NCBI GenBank assembly: GCA_038030265.1
Contig: CM075943.1
Location: forward strand, 19,654,001-19,718,000
DNA: 64,000 nt
Source: Corythucha ciliata
Taxonomy: Eukaryota; Arthropoda; Insecta; Hemiptera; Tingidae
Direction of reading: 5' to 3'
Part shown: one piece after another, positions 10,778 through 23,400 of the stretch
Layout: the number at the start of each line of letters is the position of its first letter
Position numbering within the stretch: position 1 is the first letter of the stretch
Position numbers and translations under genes: made by a program
Notes under the pieces: generated by a model
Told to the model about the DNA's origin: nothing
Databases searched by the model: none
Seen by the model: the letters and a program-made list of their open reading frames with translations, nothing else

Positions 10778-11653
10778 TTAACTATCAATAAATGGGGAGA
10801 GCTTTGCGAAGCTTCTGTTTATAGACTGACCTTTTTTTAGGGAGCGAATCTCCTCCTTGTAGTGCGCCGTTTGTGTGGCTAGGACGCAGCGCAGAGCCGC
10901 TTCTTTCAATTCGGGTGCGGTGATGTGTATCGAACTTGACGGTTGTGATAGCGAGTGATTGGGATGACGAGCCTGGCGTAATATTCTGCTAACAACTCTC
11001 AGCAGAGTTTCGAACGACGAGAAACGGTCGAGGAAGCCATCGGCTTTAGCTTCTTCAACTGCGACGGCGACGAGAGTCGAGGCTTGGTCTTTTATCTCGG
11101 GGAGAGGCGACGAAGCTGAGGGGTTGGCATTAGGCCAGTTTTCAACGTCATCATGCAAGAATTCTGGTCCATTCCACCACAGGGAGGCTGAAAGCAGTTC
11201 TTCGGGCATCAATCCTTGTGAAGCGATGTCCGCTGGGTTGTGTTGAGTGGGAACGTGACGCCAGAACGAGGGGGAGCTTTTGTCGAGAGTTTCTACTACT
11301 CGATGGGCCACGAAAGTCTTCTGAGAGTGAGGTGGTGTTTTTAGCCAATGCAGCACAGTCACCGAATCGGTGTAGAGAAATAATCTTTCGAGGTTGAGGT
11401 TCTCCAAGAATGGTTGTAGAGAATGAAGGAGACGAGCTAACAGCAGAGCCCCGCATAGTTCCAATCTAGGGATTGTAATTGGTTTTAGAGGAGCAACTCG
11501 TGTTTTGGCTGTTAGTAATTGAGCGTTAATTCCGCTTTCGGACTCGTACCTGAGGTAGATGCACGCGCCGTAACCTTGAATGCTGGCGTCGCAGAATCCA
11601 ACGAGGGTGGATGGGTGTTTCCGAGCGGAAATATGTATAGCGAGGAATCGCAA
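10778..11653 (-). pseudogene. pol: BEL copy B Peptidase_A17/RNase H region
   Basis: The frame contains STLVGFCDASIQGYGACIYL (first RNase H-like Asp, near 11600), the IPRLELCGALLLARLL helix, LFLYTDSVTVLHWL, and the NPADIASQGL motif (about 11215-11240) typical of BEL/Pao pol just before the integrase. A TAA at 10778-10780 separates it in frame from the integrase zinc-binding region. A frameshift near 11645 disconnects it from the upstream reverse transcriptase. Copy A lacks this whole segment. Confidence 0.87.
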
Positions 11654-13529
11654 GAGTTTTGATTGACGGTAGCTGTTCTACGAAAGTTTTCCAGTTCTGA
11701 TGAATGGCTGGGGGGAGGGGGTCGTCCCACGAAATCTGTAAAAGCCACGTACTCTGTATAAGACTTTTGGCCTTGAGCATTGAAGGGGAACACAAACCTA
11801 GGGGATCGAACGTTTGAGCAACGATGGATAACATGCCTCGTTTTGTGAAAACTGCTTCAAGATTTCGGATGGAGAAGGCGAGTGAGTCGGAGACAGGATC
11901 ATAGCGGAGACCGAGAAGTTTTAGGCAAGTCGCGTTACTGGGATCGTCGTTGTCGAAGTTGAGGAACTTCTCTCGGTTTTCGAGCGGTATATCGTTGAGA
12001 TGCTCGGCAGCGTTGCTGATCCACTTTCTGAGTTCGAACTTTCCCAGAGCCAACAGGTCGATGGTTTCCTTTTTGGCGATTTCCGCATCTTGTAGGGACT
12101 CTCCTCCGAATAATAAATCGTCGACGAACGTGTGTTCCCCTAGGATTTTGGCTGCTCGAGGAAAATCACTCTCATGGTCGCTAGCCAGCTGCTTGAGTAC
12201 CCGTTAAGCTAAGTATGCGCTCGGGGTGGCGCCATACGTGACTGTGTTGAGCTCATACTCTTTGATATCGATGTCGGGGCTTTCTCGCCATAGGATATGC
12301 TGGTAGCGCCGATGTTCCGCTGCCACTGTTATCTGCCTGTACATCATTTTGATGTCCGCGCATAGCGTTACTTTGAAGAGGCGGAATTTGTGTAGGATGT
12401 GAGTAATGTCGGGCTGCAGGCGGGGGCCGGCGAACATTTGATCGTTGAGAGATTCTGAGCTAGGTGACGCTTTAGCGCTGCAATCAAAAACCACTCTAAC
12501 TTTTGTAGTGGAGCTGGTTTCTCGCAGAACACATTGGTGTGGTATAACGAAGTTGGAGGGGGTTTTAGCTAAGGACATGTGACCCAGGTTTTCGTATTCC
12601 CGAAGGAATGCTGAGTACTCTTCTTTCAGCTGAGGTGATTGAGCTAGTCTTCTCTCTAGCGCCTTGAGCCTTTTCTCCGCTGTTGATCGAGTGTGTATGT
12701 CACTTGGCGGTGTCTTTTTGAACGGGAGAAAGACCGTGTAGCGCCCTGAGCTGTCTCTATAGTGAGTTTCTTTGAAGTGGTTCTCCACGAGTTCTTCCTG
12801 GGGATCGGGCGGGATGCTATTTTGAACTTCTTCTATTTCCCAGAATTTTTTGAGCTGGTCATCGATTGACATGAAGGCGGAGAGGCAGTCGAGAATCCGT
12901 ACGTCCTGAGGGGAGGCGAGCGGAGCAACACCCATTATTATCTAGCCGAAAACTGTGTCTATAGCTGTGGGTGATCCTTTGAGAACCGGTGAGTCCGGCT
13001 TGAACATTTGCGAGTATAGGCTGGCGCCTAGAAGCACCTCTATTTCTCCCGGTGTGTGATAGTGCTCGTCTGCGAGGCGTAGATTTTCGAATTTTTCAAT
13101 AACCGTTCGACTTACGGTAGCTGCGGGGAGGGGCGTGGTAATGCTATCAAGCACCAGCGCCTCGAACTTGACCTTGTTATCATCTTGTTGTCTAGAGGCT
13201 GCTAGGACTTCAACGGTCCCATAATTGTTCTTCAAGGGAGCGTTGCCTATGCCGGAAACACAGGTGCGAGATTTTCTGAGTCGAAGACCGAGCCGGTCTG
13301 CTGCTCGTTTGGTAATAAAGTTGAGTTGTGAGCCTGGATCGATTACTCCTCTGACCGAATGCGGCGACTTATATGCGTCGAGAATGAGTATCTGTGCGGT
13401 ACCGAGCAAAACAATAGAAGAATTATTTTCTAATGGAAGTGGGGACGTAGCGCCAAGAGAGAGATTTACCGCTGTAGGGGGTGTTGATGAGTTAGACGTT
13501 CCCGGCGTAGAGAGAGGCTGAGGGACAAT
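11526..13529 (-). pseudogene. pol: BEL copy B protease and reverse transcriptase
   Basis: Same layout as copy A: a retropepsin with IDPGSQ, reverse transcriptase with CADIKMMYRQI, then FVDDLLFGGD and the connector. Stops interrupt the frame at 12942-12944 (TAG replacing the Trp codon of VFGW, private to this copy) and at 12204-12206 (TAA, shared with copy A). The frame shifts near 11645 before the RNase H region. It opens in frame immediately after the gag TAG at 13530-13532. Confidence 0.88.
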
Positions 13530-14288
13530 CTAGGATGATTTACTTTTTCTTTGCGAGTGGATTAATGTGTGGTGGGCACCGGAGCACTGCCTACACCTGT
13601 TTTTTGATGAGCAGTCTTTTGCGTTATGTTTTCCTAAGCAAATGTAGCATCTTCCGTGTTGCTTCGCTGCGGAAGTGCGAGTTTCTACATCCATCGCCAA
13701 GAATGAGGGGCATTGTGTGAATTTGTGTTGATTTTTGCAAAGGTCATAAGGGGGAATTCTTACCTCTGTTGTTGAGAGCGTGACTTTTGCCGAGGAAAAC
13801 TTGTTAGGTTTGACTTCAACTTTAGAGATTGTTGTTTTGCCGACTGATGGGCTCGTTACTTGGAGAATTTTCGTTCTTTGTTCGATAAATTCGACGAGCT
13901 TGATTCGTGGCAGGTTGTGAAGATCATTGCTTATTTTCTCTTGAGAGCTTGACTCATTGAGGTTCCTCTTGGCTAAGAGGTTTTCCAGTTGAATGTGCTT
14001 CTCTTCCATTATGTAGAAAAGCTCTTCAAATGCCAATGCGTCCTTCATAAACGGCTCCCCTGCATCGCCGAGTTCCTCAGCCAGATCCTCTATTGCCGTC
14101 TGTATCCGTTCGTATTCCTCAAAAGGCTGGCCGAGCCTTTCAAAACGAGCTTTGAACGCCGCGTAATTATTGACGGTCACTTCTTTTGCCAGAACCGCTA
14201 GATCTTGGACTTTTCGAAATAATCTTTCCCTGTGTCTCGCTAGTCTTTCCAGCTTTTTTAGAGATTCCGCCATCGAACGTGATAGCAA
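13530..14288 (-). pseudogene. gag: BEL copy B gag, internally deleted
   Basis: A 252-codon open frame with the same N-terminus as copy A and both zinc knuckles (CYICLGKHNAKDC, CRQCSGAHHTLIH). It lacks ~155 residues of the DUF1759/capsid-like middle: LPRIKL joins directly to VEFIEQRTKILQ near 13895, where copy A has the full domain (about 7570-8035). The junction shares a few bases (CGA) between the two ends. It could still be translated, but a capsid without its core would not assemble normally. It ends in a single TAG before the pol frame. Confidence 0.85.
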
Positions 14289-14703
14289 CTTATGAACCTT
14301 ATTAAGAGAGAAAACTGTTTTAAAGCTTTGTGTTTGAGCAAATACTTATTTAATGAGTGTAAACCAAATTATCAACTTACAACTGATGAGAGTTCGGAGA
14401 CTAGAGTCAGAGTGTAGAAATCAGGTGACTATAGATAGAATAACGCGCGCAAACCCAGAAGAGGGGGGAGTGTTTTTTACCAGCGTCCCTCAACCCTATT
14501 AACGTACTTTGACTTGTGGTCATTTACCGAACTTTAGGCTAAAATTTTTACTATTTACATTTTAACTTAAGATTTCAATTAAAACTAACTGAGCTCTCGC
14601 TTTTGAGAAAATCTGTTTTTCTACATGCTTTACTTTTAACTAGTAGAATAAGCAAGAAGCTTGATTTGTCGAGCAAAACTATTCTTGATATCCGAGTTCA
14701 ATA

Positions 14704-14721
14704 ATCCGGCCCGGAGGACCA
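14704..14721 (-). promoter_or_regulatory. Primer binding site of BEL copy B
   Basis: Same 18 bases as in copy A, next to the truncated 5' LTR, four to five bases inside the LTR end TTACA. Confidence 0.75.
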
Positions 14722-14725
14722 AATT

Positions 14726-14966
14726 TGTAATTTGACCAGCAATGGACTGAATGGGAAAATGATGTTGCGGAAAGGATCTGAGCTATAGAGATTACCTTTA
14801 ATTAACTTGGTGACTGGGTTCAGTTCGCGCGAGCACGTCCGTTACGGTCGAGATTTCGGCACACACACACCGCTTTTTCACTGGACCTCCCTTCTTACGT
14901 GTTGGAGTGGGGGGAGGGGAAGCTAGGGTAGGGCTAGGGATTGGGCACCCCTTGTTTCATCCACAG
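14726..14966 (-). repeat. Truncated 5' LTR of BEL copy B
   Basis: Matches the first ~240 bases (plus orientation) of the middle LTR from TGTAATTTGACC to CATCCACA, then stops. The remaining ~170 bases, which contain the transcription start side of the LTR in element orientation, are missing. The loss probably removes the promoter, and it hides any target-site duplication on this side. Confidence 0.85.
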
Positions 14967-15560
14967 TCGTCGAAAACAAAAGTCGAATTTTCTCTCTTCC
15001 ACTGCCAAATGTCGCAAGTTTGGCTCCTTAACAACCAAAATTTCTCGAATTTTTGCTATTTCAAATCCCAATTTGACCAAAAACCAAAATTGTGGCTTCA
15101 GATTTTTCTAAAATCGGTTTCGCAGGTTTGGCCGATTTAGAAAATGAATTTTGATGTGTAAAAAACCAAATTCGTGGATTTGGGTCAATAAAAAAAAACA
15201 CGTTATTTTGGCTCTTACAAACCCCAGTTTCACGGATTTCATCTCCTTTAAAAAACAAACTTTGTGGACTCAATTCGATCAAATCCCAATTTAAGGAAGT
15301 TTTGCTGTCTCAAAATTTAAATTTCGTGGGCTTGGCTCTTTCGTAAACATACTTTCGTGGATTTGACTCTTTCAAACCCAAATTTCGAGGATTTAATCGT
15401 TATGAAAACTCAAATTTCATGGATTTAGTTTATTTCTGCCAAAATTTGGATAATTCGAAAAACAAATTCGAATCGTTCGATAACAAACCATCGTGATTGG
15501 CTGTTTGAAACCATAATTTCACCGCCACAATCAAACCTCGCCCGACTGAAATAGAAAAAA
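14967..15560. repeat. Degenerate ~30 bp repeat array, type A
   Basis: Units such as TTTCGTGGATTTGACTCTTT then CAAACCCAAATT recur roughly every 30-35 bases from just after the broken LTR to about 15560. Same family as 4141-4890, so the BEL tandem appears to sit inside what was one array. Confidence 0.65.
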
Positions 15561-16660
15561 ATGGTAAAAATGACCCTAAAAATAACCTTGTTGCTGGGTG
15601 ATTTTGGTGAAAATGACCAATGATATTTTTAAAGAGGACAAAATCGCGAACATCTTGAGGCTTCTCGACACGAAAATCAGAACAATTTTTTTAATCAAAT
15701 GAGTCGCAGAAAAGGTTCTCACTGTAGTGCCACCATTTTTGGCCACTTTCGCACGTTAACAGAACCCGCAGAACAGTGGCCACACAGTCAAAAGCCCTCG
15801 GAACGCCTCCCAGGGAAGAAGAGCCTCGGACGAAAGTCGACCACTCTGTTTTGTAGCTGTGAAGTCAATAATTTCGGCCGAAACTAAGAGACATCGCCCA
15901 CCTCTGGTAGATTTTTTCGGAAATGGGCAAACTTTAAATCTCGTAATAGTAGTTTCGCGGGTATAGTTTGATGGGGAAGTCCCAAAGATGACTGCAAGTT
16001 TCGTTCCAAAAGTATCAGATTCTGAGGTGAAAATTGTCAGTTTTTGGACAGAACATTCCGGATAGAAGGCTACAACGGCAGTTTTGCAGCAGCTATGTTA
16101 AGTTTTGACGGATAACGAGCCTTTATGCACAAATTCAATGCGTCGCGTTCTGAGCTGATGAACTACCAGCCCCCGGGCCACTACCAGTCCCAGCAGGTGC
16201 TGGGGATTCATGCTCGAATCCCGCAATTCATACTGCAATAGGCAACAGTGCATCTGAAATATTATTCTTTTCCAGTGAAGCTGCCTACTGCTCACGACCA
16301 GATCAAGGGCTGGCTGCGCTCCTGATACCCACTGAGGTGATCATGAAACTTGCGGATTCTTCTCTGTAGGTGCCTCTGTGTACTATACGATCTCTGCCCT
16401 TTGATCTTGACCCAGACCCGGTGAAGCAAGTCATTCATGACTCGGCTCGACGAAAACAAGTTAGTGGGACCACACAAGGATTGAGATTTCGGTTCAATTC
16501 CTCGCGGGCTGCGAGGCAGGGTTCAGCCCCTGTGGTCTGAAGGCCTTTAAGGTTGAAACTGTCACAGCACCACGATTGGGGTGCCTTTATGTGGCGCACC
16601 CGTGCAACCCTCGTGGACTCATGTTTAAGACCAAGTAGTTAAAAAAGTCTCGTTCGTTCA
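15561..16660. other. Unassigned, with a GC-richer block at 16080-16640
   Basis: No protein recognised. From about 16080 the composition becomes more GC-rich and unlike the neighbours. A box B-like GGTTCAATTCC near 16492 is followed by the hairpin CCTCGC/GCGAGG (about 16500-16516), and a CTCGAATCCCGC phrase lies near 16212. These suggest a decayed Pol III-type or other transposon-derived sequence, but no complete tRNA fold was found. Confidence 0.3.
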
Positions 16661-19600
16661 ATGATGCTGTTTGCTCAGCAGCTCCTCTGTACCTCTCTGA
16701 CTCGTCTAGTCTCTGCTGCCTTAAGACAGCACTGGTCGAGAGGGCACCTTTTGATCAACTGGACAAGTGATCGAGTATAAGCATTGAAGTATTTTTCAAT
16801 TAAAAGATTGCGGATGGGAGCAAAAGGAGATGAATTGGCCTTTTTTTATTAACGTTGGAGGGGGGTCAGATTACGCGGTGTAAACCTCGTTCTCTATATT
16901 ATACAAGGACGTTTGACAACATCCCTTTGAGAAGGACAATGATGATGACGGAGGAGGGTAGTCTCCGTAGGCTTTATCCCTTTCAAACTTATTCATTACC
17001 CTTTATGGCTCGCCTTTTTTCTCTCTACCCCTCACCGCCCCTCCAAACAGCCATGTACCACTACTCTTTTTTGCTTTATGAAAAGTAGCGTGTAACGAGA
17101 GTCTTTCATAAGACGGACTATAGTGGAAAGGTTGAAGAGTTGATCAAAAATCTTTCGCTATTCCGGTACTATGTATGAAATGGAAGGCGGACGTTCGGTT
17201 ATTTAGTAACAAAACAGAACCCCGCCCCCCACCGCTAAAATCCAGCCCATAAATACTCGAAGGGAGCTCCATTTGTGACTGGACCAAAATGAAATTCCTC
17301 AGCACATACTAAACGGTCGTGGGGGGTCGTGGGGGGTCACATCGTGGCTGATTAGGCTTTTGTGTCGCAGGAAGAGGGACAGTGTAACCTTTTACCTTTA
17401 GGGACCCTTCCCCCCTATCCCTCTTTCGTGGGGGGGGGGATATATAACCATTACTCTTCCCCCGCTGTTTGAAGCAGAGTACTTTCTCCAGGAACCTATA
17501 ACAATTTTTCATTGAAGCTCTTCCAAATAACTGTAAGTTTTGAAACCTGGAAAACTATAGGCTTGTTTAAAAAGTCGTCATTTTGGACTTTTCCTTGCTG
17601 TAGGTGCGGAGGCAAGCGGCATCGCACAGCACCCCATCATCAACAGTCGTCAAATTACAATGGGCGAAGTGATCAGATGGCCGAACATTTTCCATTTCAT
17701 AGGAACCCTTTTCATCCGTCTTGCTTTGCCTTATTACTAAAAACCTCCACTGCCCCCCCTTCCGACAACCACCCATGTCCCTGTTCACTCATACAAACAT
17801 ATTGATTTCACAACCCTTCTCAAACCCTCGGGGTTTTCTCGTTTAACGCGCTCCTCTTTCCTCTGGATTAGTTCCAGGATACTCTAATTACCGAATGTCA
17901 TTCAGTCTTTTCCTCCCCTGGTGTGGTTAGTGGGGTGAAGGTGGCGGCGGGGTGGGGGTTGTTTTCAATTACGGGCTCGACTTTTTAGAGTGTAGGAGCT
18001 GCTCATCGTGTTATCTTGAAGGATTTTTTTTGTTTTTGTTTAAATCTGTGTTACTGGGCCCCTCTTGACTAAATACGGTACGATCAATCTACTGTAATAT
18101 GTTTTAGGGTGCCCTCTTGTAATATGTACATTCCCCTTACAACTCACCATAAATAATATCAAATAAAGGGAACGAGTTGTGGTGAGGGGGAGGTCCATGG
18201 AAGGAACGCAAAAAGGTCTATACTTTGCAAATTAACCACGTGTTTACTCCTTTCCACATCCCCCTTGAAACTTTCCGACATGTCGTTCCCCCCTCCCACT
18301 GCTTGGGGGGACCTTTGACGTTTCTCAAAAGCATGAAACCCACCCCCTCCCATTCCGTGTACCAAAGCAATCATCGCACCCACTTTAAACAGATTAAAAG
18401 CATCATCTTGTTAATTGCAAAATGGGAATTTACCCCGCGTGTTTATTCTTCGTTTTGAGTGTACATATTTGGCGAGTAGTTATAATCCATGAAAATACAG
18501 CTAACGACTGGAGAATTTCGTTTTACGAGCGTATAAAGTGAATATTTTGACGATTAAATTCAATAAGGGGCGACGAAAACTTGGGTTGTGCAGGGGGGGG
18601 GGACGTTAAATCTTTGTATTTAATCCATCAGACTGCGCGGGATATATAGGGCGTGGAAAAGAAAAGGTCTTGAAGGAGTACGGACGAGCAACAAGAAGAT
18701 TGATATTGGCTGTAATATAGAAGCACCGGGGAAAAGCCAATTGACGAATTGTGGCAGTGAATGTGGATGAGGGTGGTGGGGTGGGGTGAAAGGGGTTCAT
18801 TGTGGTTTGGGGGCTTTGAGGGAGGCAATTAGCTCCTCGGAGACTTTCATTACTTCGAATGCCCTCGAATGTTGGAAGCTTTATATAGGGGAAAAAGGAC
18901 GATTCTTTCATCTTGAAGATTACGGAGGCTTTTCCTTTTAGTTTCCCTCGGCTCTTGTCTCTCTGTTATGAGCGTGCCGGCGGGAATTCGTTCATTGTAA
19001 ATCTTGAAGCGCCTCAAAAACACTGTCGCGGGAAATTAAGCCAAGACGCTAAAGAGCGATTAACGGAGGAGCGCGGTTGTGAGAGAGAGAGGGGAACAAC
19101 TTTAAACCCAACATTTGCTTTAATTTAAGATGCCTCCGTCTTCCCCCCCCCCGCCCGATGATGACGTTTCACAACCAATAAACTTGGTTTTTTACCATCC
19201 CAATGGCCCGACCACAACGATAAACCACATAGAAACGGCTGTCGCTTTCGCATTTTCGAACCGGTCTACCTCCTCTTAATTATCCATTCCCCCTTCGCCC
19301 TACAAGTTTTAGAGGGAGAGCGGTGAAGAACACCTTGCAACCTGTCAAATCAAAAACGAAACGAAGTAGTTACACGAGTTCCCTCTGGCAGGTGTACCAC
19401 CTTGAGAGACTCTTCCCAGGGAATGTGCTAAGAGCATACTTAACTTCTGAGTACCATTCATGCAGCGAATAAATAAAATGAGGCTACATTTCATGTGTTC
19501 ACGTTCTTTCATGAGAATGGAATAAAAATATTATTTTTTTGTGGCTGGTGGTGACACGTTTGGAGTGCCATTCTATGCGAGGCTTTGAATCTGTTTGCGC

Positions 19601-20815
19601 ACAAAGCCGTATTTTTTAGCCCTATCGAATCGATACGACTTAATTTTAAGCACCCGCATCTGCTTGCAAATAAATAAGGGCTGCGAGAGTCTTTCCCATT
19701 TTTCGTTTTGTTTTGTTCCGCCCACACCGGTTAAAGGTAAATCGAAGAAGAAAGACGATTTAATCGGCGCGGTGGAAAGAGAGAAACTATACAGATATAT
19801 AAAGGGCTTCTAAAGGGCGTGACACCGCGGTACTATTGGCTGACCTTTGACCCCACCCACGCTTCCACCCTGGCACGCCCAGCTACATTGATCAACGTTG
19901 AAAATCCGGGAGCGTCTTTTTTTCTTTCTCTCTCCTCGGTATTTTACGCTTCTATTTTCTTTATTTTTCCTTTTTACCGTTCCGTATCCCCGAGAATCTG
20001 TCGTTTCTATATGGACCGAGTTAATTGAGTGTAGCGTTAACTGAATGATTACATAAGTAAAAGGAAACGAAACTATGACAAACTTTTACTTTAAAGTCCA
20101 AGGCGCAAGTCAGACTACATTCCCGCATGACAGCTCCCTAGTTAATGAAAAACACTCTATTGACACTACTCGCAGTATGAGCGTTGTCCCTTCCCAGCCC
20201 CCTCTACCCCTCCAGCATAAATAAAAACCTTGTGAAAATCTAAGTAAGGGCTTGTCTTCCCTGCTTTGGTAAATCGACGATGAAGGCCACGGTTCTTTTT
20301 ATCATTTTTTCCTCTTTTTTCTCCCTCCCGATTTCTCCCTTTTTTTTCTCGAAGATAATAATAATTAAAAAGTTTGAGTGCCAAGTAAATAATTGACAGA
20401 TCGACAATCCAGGCAGCAGGAATTTGTGACAGTTGAAAGGACTTCATCGAACTTTTTTTCTCCTCTCCCCCCGCCTGTTTCTTCGCGACTCTAGGAAAAA
20501 AACCTTCCGAAAGATTGTATTAGTTTCTTTTGTTCGATATAACTTGGTTTTATTTCACACTTTATTTCGTCCTGATAGCCCGCTGAAGAGACCGAAACAT
20601 TTTTGAGTGAAGTACGTCGAACAAAGGATTTTCCGTAGATGGGCAAGCACTCCCCCCCCCCCCACATTATCAACAGACCAGTACCACATAGCTAAGCTTG
20701 ATTCATGGTTACTTACCGTTGGAGACGAAACGGATGATTCCTGAATCACCTTCCTCCAGTTCATGGTTTTGGTTACTTCGATGTCTAGAATCTGCGAATT
20801 TCACTCCTCATTCAA
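16661..20815. other. Non-coding stretch, no gene recognised
   Basis: Short open frames only, with no family resemblance. Contains G/C homopolymers (for example a C run at 20652-20663), GA-rich runs around 19080 and CT-rich stretches near 19920-19980. No transposon ends or RNA genes seen. Confidence 0.45.
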
Positions 20816-21015
20816 CCATAATTTTGCGTATTGTGCAATCAAAGAAATATTTTGTAATCAGGGAAGTAAAAATTTAGTGGATTATTGCCAACAGAACCCA
20901 ATTACACGGGGTTTTATTCGCTAGATTGACTCCGCTAATTTCGGGGCAGATCCCTTTAAAAATACGATTTCACGGGGTTCACTTCTTTAAAGAAGTGATT
21001 CCACTAATTAGGAAC
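20816..21015. repeat. Short type A repeat remnant
   Basis: A few drifted units (AATTTAGTGGATT, ATTACACGGGGTTTTATTCG, ATTTCACGGGGTTCACTTC) of the type A ~30-40 bp family. Confidence 0.4.
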
Positions 21016-21719
21016 TAGAATACAGGAATGGTTTGGGCCGGAAATGGGGAAATTGAAGTTTTCAAAGCTGAATAGTCAGTTTCAGGGGTGAAGTGGTCTG
21101 ATTTCCACGGCCCGTTCATCAGATTCTGGTGCAAAATTACCCTATCCGTAAGGAGAGAAGTGGTTCGTGGATTCTGCAAAGCGGCATTGTCCCCTTTGGA
21201 GGCAAAATTGACAGGTTTTTGGTGCTTACAGGCGGTGTGATAAAGACGATTTGGAACGATGGTCCGGAAATACGGTCGCTGAAAGTGACACAGTCCTGAC
21301 CTGGTGATCAGTTTCTAGCTTCCAAATTTCTGGTTTCTTGGCTGGATAATAGCACAAGTTCTGGGTTATTGTGCTCAATTGCTTAATTCCCTGGTCTGAA
21401 ACACACCAATATGTGAACTGTGACATGAAACTTGTCCGTCTCGTGCCTAACCAACGTTTCCGGGGCAACATTTAATATCACGATAATAAGAATATAAGAA
21501 ACGACCGCCATTTAATTGCACGACAGAAAAGGGGAAGCGCACGACTGAAAACGACTTTGTAGGTACGACAAAATATTCATATATAACGACAGAAAAAGAT
21601 TTGAACGGCAGAAAATGGAAATGAACGACAGAGAAATATATCACTCCGGCAGCTGGCTATCAACTTCAAGGGACCTTAAAATTGCTTATTCGATTATAAC
21701 AGAGTTATAACAGTGATCG

Positions 21720-23400
21720 TTATTATCAGGGCCAATTTTAGTTGCGAACGAGCGTATTTTCTCAATTTCAGCCATGAATGCGCGCTTTTTCGCAGTTTTA
21801 GCCTCAAATTATCGCTTTTTCTCAAGAGTGTATTAGTGAATTAGTGTTTTTTCTCAATTTTAGCTGCAAATTAGCGATTTCTTCTCAATTTTTTCAGGAA
21901 AGTGTTGGCTTTGAATTAAGCTCGTTTTCTCGCTTTTTCGCAATGTTAACCTCAAATTATCGCTTCTACTCAAAATTGTACCCACGAATTACAGATTTTT
22001 CTCAATTTCACCCACGAATTAACGCTTTTTCTCAATTGTATCCGTGAATTAACGTTTTTTGAATTAGCGTTGTTTCAATTTTAGCTGAGCAATATCGCTT
22101 TTCTCGATTACAGCCACGAATGAGGGCTTTTTCACAATTTTATCCACCAATATTAGCGCTTTTCTCAAACTTTCAGCCACGTACTTGTCTCAAGTACAGC
22201 AGATTTAGGGCGCCTTCTCAATTATAGCCACCTAAGGATCTACAGAAACTGGAGACATTAGCGCCTTTTCTCAATTCGGACTCGTAAGCTTTCTCTAAGA
22301 AATGCAGCACACACTGACCTCAATCATGGAAAATTATCGAACCCCCGGTATCATGAAAAATCGGCCAAAACCAACGCAAGGCAAAACTTTTCGTTTTCGG
22401 CGCTGATGACCCGTTATAGTATACATGATGTAGAGGCCTTATGGTCGGAATCGGAAAAATGGACCTGAAATTCATGTTCATACAACCCAGCATGAACATG
22501 AAACCTAAAAATCTCGATTTTCTCATTATTTAAACTTTTCGGGGGCCCGCCTCTTCAGAAAAACGGTCGCTTTTTCGCAATTTTATATGTGATTCCCCTT
22601 CCCCCACCATTTTAGCAATGGATTAGCGTTTTTCTCAATTTCAGCCATGAAGTAGCGATTTCCTTCACCCTTGCGTTGGTGTTCTTGCCATGACATGAAT
22701 TAGCGATATTTTTTTCGCCGTCAAGTAGCAGTTTTGTTTTACAAATTTGTTGGCAAACTAACGATTTTAAAGCTCAATTTCAGCCGCGAATTGAACTTTC
22801 TCTCAATTTTTCGCCGTCCAATAGCCAGATTATCTTAATTTTATCGGCGTACCAGCATTTTTCTAAATTTTAGGCGTGAATTAACAATTTTTTCCGCTTC
22901 TTGCCATGAATTAGTGCTTTTTTTCTCTCATTTTTATCCACGGACTCACTCCAAAACACCACATTAACTTCATTCCTGAATTTTCGCCATTAATGGGACG
23001 TTCAAAAACCGCGTTGTTAGCGACTTTTTCTCAATTTTGGTCTTAAAGTTACATGGATAAACTGTGAATTAACACATTTCGTCAATCTTATGGCCGAAAG
23101 TGCAGTACGTGTTTGTTCGTATTTTGACCCGCTACTTGCCCCAAGAACAGCACATTGGCACAATTCTTTTCAAATTTGGCCGCCTATGGAACTTCAGAAT
23201 CTGAGAATTTTTCTCAATTATACCCGCGAAGTTGCCTCCAGATACCAGCAGTATTTTTCTTAACTTCAGTGACAAATGAGGGCCTTTTTCCCAATTTTAG
23301 CAGTCTAAGGGTCTAATACAGAAACTGGACACTAAAGCTTTTCCTTAATTTCAGACGCGGTCTTTCTCTGAGAACAGAGTGCACAGACCTCAATAGGCCA
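21720..23400. repeat. Degenerate ~30 bp repeat array, type B (longest block)
   Basis: Recurring phrase GAATTAGCGCTTTTTCTCAA followed by TTTTAGCCACGAATTA, with spacing of about 25-40 bases and heavy drift. Clear at 21735-22170, broken by less regular sequence at about 22300-22560, then again to 23370. No reading frame persists, so the repeat is a DNA rather than a protein repeat. Other blocks: 29900-30600, 30900-31450 (same strand), and 35985-36345, 37775-37860, 43365-43560 and 46580-46700 (mostly reverse complement). Confidence 0.7.

Larger units (their letters stand above)
8850..14966 (-). mobile_element. BEL/Pao LTR retrotransposon copy B, gag-deleted and 5' LTR truncated
   Basis: On the minus strand: truncated 5' LTR (14726-14966), primer binding site, gag with an internal deletion, protease, reverse transcriptase, RNase H, integrase and the DUF5641-type C-terminus, then the 3' LTR (8850-9260). 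It retains the 3' half that copy A lost. Damage seen: in-frame stops at 12942, 12204 and 10778, frameshifts near 11645 and 10550, a gag deletion of ~470 bases near 13895, and a nested MITE at 10162-10411. The 5' LTR stops abruptly at 14966, where a type A repeat array begins. Confidence 0.9.

Noticed and set aside
21720..23400. CRISPR-like array
   Set aside because: Units are drifted with no exact repeat and no unique spacers of constant length, and the genome is eukaryotic.
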